46,771 nt of DNA from SIAJ01 sp035258765 (GTDB taxonomy: Bacteria > Planctomycetota > Planctomycetia > Gemmatales > Gemmataceae), in assembly GCA_035258765.1 (NCBI GenBank), contig DATFWZ010000511.1:1-46771 (forward strand), read 5' to 3'. A program made the position numbers and the translations under genes. Shown here one piece after another: positions 34,361 through 42,007 of this stretch. The first letter of the stretch is position 1. Every line of letters starts with the position of its first letter. The notes under the pieces are model-generated. The model did not search any database and was not told the origin of the DNA. It saw only the letters and a list, made by a program, of their open reading frames with translations.

Positions 34361-37028
34361 CCGACTTCTTCTCGAATGCGGCGTACATCGCCTTGAACTC
34401 GGGGTCCTCGTTCCAGGCCTTGAGCAGGTCATCGGCCCGGACCTGCTCTGGCGTCAGGTCCGGCAGGCGAAGCTCCAGGGCCGCCCGCACCCGCCGCAGG
34501 GCCCCAGCCTTGTCGTCCCGCTCGGCGGCGATCCGGGCCAGCCGGATCAGGCACGAACCCTTCAGGCCCTTCGCGTCGGCTTCCGAGACCCCTTCACCCT
34601 TTAGACCTTCGGCGTCCTCGAGTCGCTTGAGCAGTTCCTCCGCGGTCCGGGCGCGCACCTCGACGGGAGTGTCCCAGAGAACATCCAGGGTCGCGTCGAG
34701 GAACGCCGGCGTCGGCCCGACGGCCCGCGAGTACCAGGTCTCGAACGGGTGCGTCGAACCGGCTCCGGGCAGTGACTCACGGGCGAACCGTCGTCGGCAG
34801 TCCCGCAGGTCCCGGCGGGCGGCCTCCCACCGGCCGGACCGGGCCAGCAGGATGGCCCGCACCAGGTACGGCTGGAAGTCGTCCGGCGGGGTTTCGAACG
34901 CCGGCTCCAGGTCCTTCAGGATGAGTTCCGCCTCCTCAGGGGCGAGGACCCCGTCCGTCGGCTCGTGCAGCCGCACCCAGGCGTTGAACGTGTGGACGAA
35001 CGGCACCGTTGGCCGGGCGCTCAGCGCGTCCTTGAGCTGGTCCAGCGCCGGGTCCCGACGGCCGAAGTTGGACAGGAGCACCGCCCGGGCCAGCGGCGTG
35101 TCGCACCCGGTCCGCAGGGTGACGTGCCGGAGCCGGTCGAGGGCGGTCTCAAAGGCCGGCTTTTGCCGGCGGAACAGGGCCGGTCGGTCGTCCCCCTCGG
35201 TATCCCACACCGCCCGCATCTGCAACGAGTTGGCCTTCAGGAACAACAGGCCGACGTGGTTCGGATCGGCATCGAGCCCGCGGCGGAGGGACTGGACGGC
35301 CCGGCGGGCCAGGTCCTCCCGGCGGCGGCGCACAGGGACCCGCGACTCGTCATCGGCCGCCGCCGACTCCGCGCCGAACGCCTCCTCGGCCGCGTGGAAA
35401 AGCACGTCGGCCTCGACCATTGCCACGTCCGGCATCGTTTGCAAGGGGACCGGGCCCCGCGCCCCGGATTCGACGGCGGCGACGCCCGCGGCGTATCGGT
35501 GAGCGGCCAGGGCATCGACGAGCGTGGCCAGATACTTCTCGGCCGGCGTCCCGGCTGCAAGCCGGGCCACGTCCTCCCGGACCTGCCGGACGGCCTCGGG
35601 TCGGAGCGCCGGGTCGTCGATATTCCCCAAATAGAGGACGTAGACCTGGTACGTGGCCAGCAGCCGCTCGGCCGTGGCGGCTCGGTCGGTCGGAGTCCGT
35701 TGCAAGATCGCGTTGAGGTCGCTGACTGCCGCCAGGCACTCGCCCCCGCGGCGATAGGCCTGTGCCCGGAGGACCAGCGCTTCAACGTCGTCTGGATGCG
35801 CTTTTAGGTAGGCGGTCAGGTCGTCGAGGACTAGGCGGGTCCGCTCACGGGCCACGCGACCGTCGGACATCCGCGGCAGCGATTGCAACTGGACCCGGAC
35901 ATCGGCCAGTACGCTCGCCGGGGCCGGTCCGCCCGCCGGTTCAACGGGCCCGGAAGGCGCAACGGATTCAACGGGTGGGCCCGTGGAGTGATCGACCGCC
36001 GGCACTCCCAGCCGGTAGACCACAAGTCCAATCACCAGCGCAGCCGCCCCGACGCCGGCGAGCACGATCGGTCGCCGGGACGGGCGCGGGACTGGTCCGA
36101 CAACCGCCGGCAGCGGGGCCAGTAGGTCCGCCGGGGATCGGCCCAGCAGCCGGCCGAGCAGGTAGTTCTGGATCGCCTCCGCAAACTGCCCGGCCGACCC
36201 GAAGCGTGCGTCCCGGTCCTTGGCCATCGCCCGCTCGCACAGGGCGATTACCTCTGCGGGCAGGTCAGGACACAACTCCCGGAGCGGCGTCGGCTGCTCG
36301 TCCGTCACCCGTCGCAGTACGGCCATCGGGTGCGGTCCGTCGACGGGGGCCCGGCCGACGAGCATCTCGTACAGGACGGCGCCGAGAGAGTACACGTCAG
36401 TCCGGGCGTCCACTTGATCAGGCGCGTAGAGCACCTGCTCGGGCGACATGTACCGGGGTGTCCCCACCAGGTCGCCGGTTGTGCTCAGGGCCGCCCCCCC
36501 GTCGAGCGACTTGGCCAGCCCGAAGTCGGCCAGCCGGGGCCGCCCGGCGGGGTCGATCAGGATATTTGACGGCTTAACGTCCCGGTGGATGATCCCGCGG
36601 TCATGGGCGGCCTGCAGCGCCTGGGCGATCTGGTACGTGAGCCGCAGGGCGAACTCGACCGTCAGCGATTTGGACCCGATGAGCCGGTCCAGGGACGGCC
36701 CGGCCACGTACTCCATGACCAGGAATGCGTGGTCGCCGTCGGCCCCGGCGTCGTGGATCGGGACGATGTTCGGGTGGGCAAGCTGGGCGGCGGCCCGGGC
36801 CTCGCGCTCGAACCGGGCCAGCCGCTCCATTGCCCCGGCCGATCCGAGGGCCACAACCTTAACGGCCACCTGTCGGTCCAGGCCGGGCTGGGCACAGAGG
36901 TAGACTACCCCCATCCCGCCGGCCCCCAGCCGCTGGATCACCCGGTACTTGCCGACCGCGGCCGGCGGCCGGCCGGGCCCGCCAGCCGGGGCCACTGCCG
37001 AGCCGGTGGTCGGAGTCAGGGACGGCAT
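34353..37028 (-). CDS. Ser/Thr protein kinase coupled to the ECF sigma factor
   Basis: About 891 residues. The ATG at 37028 is preferred because a candidate promoter lies just upstream, inside the longer frame that begins at 37118. The kinase domain is at about residues 25-290: LGAGGMGVVYLC, VAVKVVA, HRDVKPSNILI, DFGLAKS and MSPEQVL are all present, so it should be active. A transmembrane helix near residues 325-345 (LAGVGAAALVIGLVVY) is followed by a long helical, TPR-like region of about 500 residues. The kinase domain is cytoplasmic. Its stop overlaps the start of the ECF sigma gene by 8 bp, so the two are translationally coupled. Confidence 0.94.
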   Translation of the reverse strand: MPSLTPTTGSAVAPAGGPGRPPAAVGKYRVIQRLGAGGMGVVYLCAQPGLDRQVAVKVVALGSAGAMERLARFEREARAAAQLAHPNIVPIHDAGADGDHAFLVMEYVAGPSLDRLIGSKSLTVEFALRLTYQIAQALQAAHDRGIIHRDVKPSNILIDPAGRPRLADFGLAKSLDGGAALSTTGDLVGTPRYMSPEQVLYAPDQVDARTDVYSLGAVLYEMLVGRAPVDGPHPMAVLRRVTDEQPTPLRELCPDLPAEVIALCERAMAKDRDARFGSAGQFAEAIQNYLLGRLLGRSPADLLAPLPAVVGPVPRPSRRPIVLAGVGAAALVIGLVVYRLGVPAVDHSTGPPVESVAPSGPVEPAGGPAPASVLADVRVQLQSLPRMSDGRVARERTRLVLDDLTAYLKAHPDDVEALVLRAQAYRRGGECLAAVSDLNAILQRTPTDRAATAERLLATYQVYVLYLGNIDDPALRPEAVRQVREDVARLAAGTPAEKYLATLVDALAAHRYAAGVAAVESGARGPVPLQTMPDVAMVEADVLFHAAEEAFGAESAAADDESRVPVRRRREDLARRAVQSLRRGLDADPNHVGLLFLKANSLQMRAVWDTEGDDRPALFRRQKPAFETALDRLRHVTLRTGCDTPLARAVLLSNFGRRDPALDQLKDALSARPTVPFVHTFNAWVRLHEPTDGVLAPEEAELILKDLEPAFETPPDDFQPYLVRAILLARSGRWEAARRDLRDCRRRFARESLPGAGSTHPFETWYSRAVGPTPAFLDATLDVLWDTPVEVRARTAEELLKRLEDAEGLKGEGVSEADAKGLKGSCLIRLARIAAERDDKAGALRRVRAALELRLPDLTPEQVRADDLLKAWNEDPEFKAMYAAFEKKSDG

Positions 37029-37064
37029 CGTCTTGGGCCCCGAACAAAGTAGGTTGCCGCCGCA

Positions 37065-37093
37065 ATTGTAAGTCACGACGTAGCGTCGGGGAA
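37065..37093 (-). promoter_or_regulatory. Candidate promoter for the kinase-sigma operon
   Basis: On the minus strand, TTCCCC (37088-37093) and TACAAT (37065-37070) are separated by 17 bases, as in sigma-70-type promoters; the -10 is good and the -35 weak. The transcription start would fall near 37058, about 30 bases before the chosen kinase ATG. The rest of the 300-bp divergent region (37029-37327) contains no gene. Confidence 0.35.
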
Positions 37094-37327
37094 GTGACGC
37101 CCGCCGCTCCGCCGCCACCGCGGGGGGTCGCTGCCCGGTTCATAAACCGCCAGCAGCTCGAAAGCCTGCTGGCCGTCCTATGGGACCGAAGCTGAGGCAC
37201 GTGGTTCCGTGAGGAGGTCGGAGCGGACCGCCCCGGTTCGCGCTTCAGCAAAGCGCTTTCCTGCTGGCAATCCCCATCCACATTGCGGATGATGCCCACG
37301 TCGCCGACTTGCGGTGGGGGGCTCGCC

Positions 37328-40300
37328 ATGAAGCGGAGGCGCATCGGTGTGGCGACTACGGCCGTCGCGGTCGTGGTGCTCGCGGCCCTGTACGGCCAGA
37401 AGAAGACCGCCAACACGCTGCCGGTTCTGGACTGGGCGGCCGGGTCGTCGCTCGAGCGGCCGCCCGTGGCGGTGCTGATCGAGTTCGGCCACAAGGACAC
37501 CGCCCCGACCGACTGGAGCGGCCAGGTCGAGGCCACCGACGTCCGGATCGTCCACCGGGAGGGCTACCGGTTCCGGCCGACGGCCGGGGACGAGCTCTCG
37601 GACGCGGGCTGGAAGGCCAGCACACGCCGCCCCGTACGGGTCCCGCCCAAGCAGCCGGCGGTGGCCAAGATCGAGGGCATCGGCACCGTCGGCGTCGTCC
37701 TGCACCTGAGCGACGTGCGCGATAGCGCCCGCCTTCAAATCAACCTCACCGGACAACAGAAGGCAAAGGTTGACGTCCCGCTCAAGGAGGTGCAGGCCGG
37801 CAAGCCGCAACCGATCCTCGACGGCCAGGGCGTCGTCCGGCTGGTCTCGACAGCCGTGCCGTTCGCGACAGGCAAGACCGAAGACGACTTCCCCGCGGCC
37901 TGCTACGGACCCGACGGCACGCTCTGGGTCGCCTGGGTCGGCTACCACGTCAAGGACGAAGCCCGTCGCGTCGAGGCGGCCAACCTGAAGCGGCAGCCCG
38001 AGGACTTCCGGGCGTACGACACGCCGGAACTCGGCGACCAGGTGTTCGCCAAGTACCACAGGGCCGGCAAGTGGAGCCAGCCGATCGAAATCACGGGGCC
38101 GAACGAGGACATCGTGCGGTGTGCCGTCGCGGCGGACGGCCGCGGGAACGTGGTGGTCACCTACAGCGCCCTGCGGAACGGCACCCGCGACATCTTCGGC
38201 CGGTCCATCGACCCGACGTCCCTGAAGCCCGGCCGCGAGCACAAGCTGACGGCCGCGTCGGCGCGCGACGGACGGGCCGACCACCTGGCCCCCGCGATGT
38301 GTACGGACGGGGTCGGCCAGGTCCACCTCGTCCATACCTACCGGGCCCACGACGGGACGGCCGGCGTCGCCCATAAGGCGGGGCTCAAGCTGGAGGAGGC
38401 CGGCTGGTCGGCCCAATTGTCCAGCTCATCCGGCCGCGGGGGCGGGGACGTGTGGACCGCCACGATCGCGGCCGGGCCGGGCGGCGTGTGGCAGACGGCG
38501 TGCGACGGCTACCGCCACGGCGACTACGACGTCGAGCTGCCGCTCCGCGGAACGCCGAACAGCTCGGAGTGGGGCCAGCAGGAGCCGGTGGCGAGCTCCT
38601 CACGGTTCGAGGCCCGCCCGTCCATCGCCTACGACCCGGCCGGCCGCCTGTGGATCGCCTACGAGGAAGGCCCCGAACTCTGGGGCAAGGACTACGGGGC
38701 ACTCGACTCCGGGGACGGCCAACCGCTCTACTCCAGCCGCTCGGTTCGCGTCGTCTGTCTGGTCGATGGTAAGCTGATGCGGCCCGCCGCCGAGCTGCCC
38801 ACTTCGGAGGTCGCGGTACCGAAGACGCCGTACGGGGGCAACCAGAACGTCCTGTATGAGAAGGCGGTGCGCTACGCATACCCGCGGATCGGCATCGACG
38901 GCAAAGGCCGGATCTGGCTCACCTATCGACAGAAGTTCGGCACCCGCTACTCTTCCCACCCCGGGTCCTACTGGCTGACGTTCGCCCGCCGGCTCGACGG
39001 CGACCACTGGACGGACCCGATCGAGCTGCACCACTCGTGCGGGCTGCTTGACCACCGGCCGGTCCTGCTGCCGCACAAGTCCGGCGGACTGCTTGTCGTC
39101 CACAACACGGACGGCCGGTACACGACGCCGGAGCACATCGACAACGACATCTACCTCAGCTACCTCGATCTGCCGGGAGAGCCCGTCGAGCCGAAGCTGG
39201 TGCCGCACGAGGCCGGGAAAAAGAAACCCGAGCAGGTGGCCCGGCACGAGCGCGAGGCGGCCGCGGTGAAGCGGATCCGCGACTACCGCGTCGAGGCCGA
39301 CGGGAAGAGTTACCGGCTTCTGCGGGGCGAGTTCCACCGGCACACGGAGATTTCGTGGGACGGCGGGCCGGACGGGTCGCTCGAGGACATGTTCCGGTAC
39401 GCGATCGATTCGGCCGAGCTCGACTGGATCGGCAACGCCGACCACGATAGCGGCGCCGGCCGCGAGTATTCGTGGTGGCTGGTCCAGAAGTTCACCGACG
39501 CGTACACGGTTCCGGCCCGGTTCACGGGCATGTTTACTTACGAGCGCAGTGTGGCCTACCCGCATGGGCACCGCAACTGCGTGTTCGCCCGCCGCGGGAT
39601 CCGCACCCTGCCGCGGCTGGCCGACCCGGACAGCAAGGAGCCGGTCGGCATCCACGCCGACGACACGAAGATGCTCTACCGCTACCTGAAGGAGCTGGGC
39701 GGGATCTGTGCCTCGCACACGAGCGCCACGAACATGGGCACCGACTGGCGCGACAACGACCCGAAGGTCGAGCCGCTGGTGGAGATCTACCAGGGCGACC
39801 GCATGAGCTACGAGAAGGAGGGGGCCCCGCGCGCCGGGTACGACCCGAAGGGGGACAAGGAGCCGCTCAACATCGCCGGCTGGTTCCCGAAGGGATTCAT
39901 CGATCACGCCCTCGCCGAGAAGGGGTACAAGCTCGGCTTCCAGGCGTCGAGCGACCACTGGTCCACGCACATCAGCTACTGCATCGTACTGGCCGAGAAG
40001 AACGACCGCGAGTCGATCCTGGACGGGATGCGGCGGCGGCACGTCTACGGGGCGACCGACGACATCATCTGCGACGTCCGCAGCGGGCCGCACCTCATGG
40101 GCGACGAGTTCGACGCCGCCGGTGCCCCGCGACTGGCGGTGAAGGTGATCGGCACCGGCGACCTGGCCAAGGTCGAGGTCCTCCGCGACAGCACGCCCGT
40201 GGCCACCTTGCCGGTCAACGGGCGCGAGTGTGCGACGGAATGGACCGACCGGGAACCAAAGGCCGGGGTGCACTACTACTACATCCGCGCGCAGCAGAAG

Positions 40301-40351
40301 GACGGCGAGCTGGCCTGGACCTCGCCGCTCTGGATCCGCACGCGGGAGTAG
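37328..40351 (+). CDS. Large exported protein with beta-propeller-like part and PHP-type metallophosphoesterase domain
   Basis: About 1007 residues. The ATG at 37328 puts a signal peptide or anchor at the very N-terminus (RIGVATTAVAVVVLAALYG). The frame also opens at 37283, but that extension has no signal value. Residues about 150-600 look like a sialidase/BNR-type beta-propeller (repeated D-G-x-x-W-V-A-W, G-R-L-W-I-A-Y-E, G-R-I-W-L-T-Y). From residue 667 a PHP-like domain shows EFHRHTEISWDG, IGNADHDSGAG near 703, ASHTSATNMGTDW, VEIYQGDR and SSDHWSTHISY, which are plausible metal ligands. A final beta domain follows. An extracytoplasmic phosphoesterase is possible, but its substrate is unknown. 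It stands alone, divergent from the kinase. Confidence 0.85.
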   Translation: MKRRRIGVATTAVAVVVLAALYGQKKTANTLPVLDWAAGSSLERPPVAVLIEFGHKDTAPTDWSGQVEATDVRIVHREGYRFRPTAGDELSDAGWKASTRRPVRVPPKQPAVAKIEGIGTVGVVLHLSDVRDSARLQINLTGQQKAKVDVPLKEVQAGKPQPILDGQGVVRLVSTAVPFATGKTEDDFPAACYGPDGTLWVAWVGYHVKDEARRVEAANLKRQPEDFRAYDTPELGDQVFAKYHRAGKWSQPIEITGPNEDIVRCAVAADGRGNVVVTYSALRNGTRDIFGRSIDPTSLKPGREHKLTAASARDGRADHLAPAMCTDGVGQVHLVHTYRAHDGTAGVAHKAGLKLEEAGWSAQLSSSSGRGGGDVWTATIAAGPGGVWQTACDGYRHGDYDVELPLRGTPNSSEWGQQEPVASSSRFEARPSIAYDPAGRLWIAYEEGPELWGKDYGALDSGDGQPLYSSRSVRVVCLVDGKLMRPAAELPTSEVAVPKTPYGGNQNVLYEKAVRYAYPRIGIDGKGRIWLTYRQKFGTRYSSHPGSYWLTFARRLDGDHWTDPIELHHSCGLLDHRPVLLPHKSGGLLVVHNTDGRYTTPEHIDNDIYLSYLDLPGEPVEPKLVPHEAGKKKPEQVARHEREAAAVKRIRDYRVEADGKSYRLLRGEFHRHTEISWDGGPDGSLEDMFRYAIDSAELDWIGNADHDSGAGREYSWWLVQKFTDAYTVPARFTGMFTYERSVAYPHGHRNCVFARRGIRTLPRLADPDSKEPVGIHADDTKMLYRYLKELGGICASHTSATNMGTDWRDNDPKVEPLVEIYQGDRMSYEKEGAPRAGYDPKGDKEPLNIAGWFPKGFIDHALAEKGYKLGFQASSDHWSTHISYCIVLAEKNDRESILDGMRRRHVYGATDDIICDVRSGPHLMGDEFDAAGAPRLAVKVIGTGDLAKVEVLRDSTPVATLPVNGRECATEWTDREPKAGVHYYYIRAQQKDGELAWTSPLWIRTRE

Positions 40352-40407
40352 GTGGACTGCGCGAAACGCTCGTCGCTCAGGTCCTGGGGAGAATCCTGGC
40401 GCGTGAC

Positions 40408-41049
40408 TCACCCTGTCCGCCGGATGACCGCGAACCACGCCCTCGGCCCGCCTTTCGAGAACTTGACCTCGGTGAACTCCGGGCTGATCTCGATCTGACA
40501 CGGCTCGACCGATTCGACCTCCCAGCCATCGGCGAAGGAGTCGTACAACTCCTGCCGCGACACTCGCCGCGGCCCCTCGGTCCCGGGTTCCTCGTCGCTG
40601 AAACACATCAGGAACAGCCGCCCGCCCGGCCTGAGCACATGCGCCAGCCCCGCGACGTAGCGCCGCCGGTCCTCGTCGGAGAAGACGTGGAACAGGCCGC
40701 AATCGAGGGCGGTCGCGAACCACTCGCCCCAGTCCGCCAGGGTCAGCGCGTCCTTGACCAGGAACTCGACCGACAGCCCCCGTTCGGACGCCTTGTGCCG
40801 GGACCTCCGGATCGCCTCGTCCACAAAGTCGACGCCGACGACCCGGTGGCCCCGGGCGGCGAAGAACAAGACGTGTTCACCCGTGCCACAGCCGGCATCG
40901 AGGACCGGGCTGGTCACCCGGTCGGCGATCGCGACGAACTGCTCCTGTGGTTTGCCGATGTCCCAGGGCGCCGGCCCGGCGTAGAGGTTCTCGAAGGTGG
41001 CCCGGTCGACCGAGTGGCCCGCGACCGAGGTGCTGTTGGGCATGGTCAT
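40408..41049 (-). CDS. Class I SAM-dependent methyltransferase
   Basis: A protein of 213 residues. The ATG at 41049 has GGAGG 7 bases upstream; a second ATG lies at 41043. Motif I is VLDAGCGTGEHVLFFAARG near residue 52 (a Rossmann-fold SAM-binding loop), motif II is VVGVDFVDEAI, and FSDEDRRRYVAGLAHVLRPGGRLFLMCFS matches the post-motif region (given here in shortened sense). This is a small, soluble, cytoplasmic methyltransferase of the thiopurine/tellurite-resistance-like general class; substrate unknown. Its opening, YAGPAPWDIGKPQ, is typical of that group. It stands alone, converging with the PHP-type gene and 79 bp downstream of the Vsr-like fragment. Confidence 0.9.
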   Translation of the reverse strand: MTMPNSTSVAGHSVDRATFENLYAGPAPWDIGKPQEQFVAIADRVTSPVLDAGCGTGEHVLFFAARGHRVVGVDFVDEAIRRSRHKASERGLSVEFLVKDALTLADWGEWFATALDCGLFHVFSDEDRRRYVAGLAHVLRPGGRLFLMCFSDEEPGTEGPRRVSRQELYDSFADGWEVESVEPCQIEISPEFTEVKFSKGGPRAWFAVIRRTG

Positions 41050-41128
41050 GAATCGTCCTCCAAATAAGGGGCCAAAGTTGGACCTGGGGGTTGCGCGTTC
41101 GCGGGCCGCGCCGTGCAGCCGAGTTGCG

Positions 41129-41410
41129 CTACCACTGGATGGTAAACGCTTTCTTAGGTGCATCGATGGCGGCGCGTACTAGTTCCGCTGCGACCTGCCG
41201 AGCGCGCAGGACGTCTGTTCCCCAGACCCGTATGACCAGCCAACCCTCTTTTCTCAGGAGTGCGTATTGCCGACTGTCCCTTGCGCGATTACGCGCGATC
41301 TTGGCAATCCAATAATCCGCATTATGGCGACATTCGAGTTGCGAACGGAGCCGTGGCCAATCCCGTCCGTGCCAAAAGTCTCCATCACCAAAGACCACCA
41401 CACGTGGCCC
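41129..41410 (-). pseudogene. Vsr-like DNA mismatch endonuclease, 5' part lost at repeat boundary
   Basis: The frame encodes the C-terminal part of a very-short-patch-repair (Vsr)-type endonuclease: RVVVFGDGDFWHGRDW, then HNADYWIAKIARNRARD and GWLVIRVWGTDVL, all typical family landmarks. Intact proteins have another 50-70 residues before this, including the catalytic Asp of the P-D-x-x-F segment. Here that part is missing and the frame runs into the dispersed repeat at 41418, contributing residues such as GDIWGLLAG that also occur at the edge of repeat copy 1. The gene therefore looks cut by the repeat and is probably inactive. A short fused product starting at 41479 cannot be excluded. No dcm-type methylase is nearby. 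Confidence 0.75.
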
Positions 41411-41417
41411 TGCCAGT

Positions 41418-41743
41418 AATCCCCAAATGTCGCCCGCGTCGGTCGCCCCGGCGTCGGACGGTCGGTCGAAGGTTGCCAAATCACCACCCCCGCCCGTGGC
41501 AACCTTCGAATCGCCCCCCAGGCGCCGACTTGCAACGACATGACCAAGTCGAAGGTTGCCAAATCACCACCCCCACCCGTGGCAACCTTCGAATTTCCCC
41601 CAGACCGAAGACCTACCAGGCGGTATGTGAGAAATGTTGGCGACCTTGGCGACCTTATCCCCGCCGGAAGGCCAACGGAGACAGATCCGACCTTCTGGCA
41701 GTCCGAAGGTGACGAGTTGGCGGGGGTAGTCAGGGCGCCAACT
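41418..41743. repeat. Dispersed twin-hairpin repeat, copy 2 (about 326 bp)
   Basis: This matches the copy at 23512-23834 in the same orientation. Both hairpins are perfect here: arms 41466-41478 with 41497-41509, and 41549-41561 with 41580-41592, each a 13-bp stem (TCGAAGGTTGCCA and its complement) with an 18-base loop AATCACCACCCCCRCCCG; the units are 83 bp apart. It truncates the Vsr-like gene at its left edge. Confidence 0.8.
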
Positions 41744-41774
41744 CGCCCCCGGGGGCCCGGCGGCCTGACTGCGC

Positions 41775-41808
41775 GGGCTCTCCCAATCTTCCCCATTGGG
41801 AGCAGCCC
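41775..41808. terminator. Strong hairpin downstream of repeat copy 2
   Basis: GGGCT + CTCCCAAT pairs with ATTGGGAG + AGCCC, a 13-bp stem with one bulged C and a 7-base loop. It lies in the non-coding gap between the repeat and the 3' end of the ceramidase-like gene. There is no T-tract, so the role as terminator is uncertain. Confidence 0.4.
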
Positions 41809-41839
41809 AGGCCGAGGCGGGACCGAGCGGATCGATGGG

Positions 41840-41929
41840 CCGCAGGCCGAAGCGTGAGCGAGGCCGCAGAGACCACTGTAAACGTTAATGATCCGCCGCG
41901 GCCTCGCTCACTCACGCTTCGGCCTGCGG
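41840..41929. terminator. Long palindrome downstream of the ceramidase-like gene
   Basis: A 28-base arm (41840-41867) pairs perfectly with 41898-41929 apart from a 4-base insertion in the right arm; the loop is 30 bases. It contains GCCGAAGCGTGAGCGAGG and its complement. It lies 78 bases beyond the stop of the minus-strand ceramidase-like gene and may end its transcript, although no T-tract follows. Confidence 0.5.
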
Positions 41930-42007
41930 CTTCTTCGACCTGCGGCTGTCCCGGTAGTTGATCCGGGGACGCCGCAAAACGTCCCCTTCAAGAAGTCCCC
42001 TAATCCG

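Noticed and set aside
38600..40723. A long minus-strand frame opposite the PHP-type gene.
   Set aside because: It lacks known domains and is rich in R, V, G and H as expected of a reverse-strand shadow in high-GC DNA, while the plus strand has recognisable domains.
41129..41479. The Vsr-like frame as an intact gene.
   Set aside because: Its first 20-25 residues come from the dispersed repeat, and the catalytic Asp segment expected in the family is absent.
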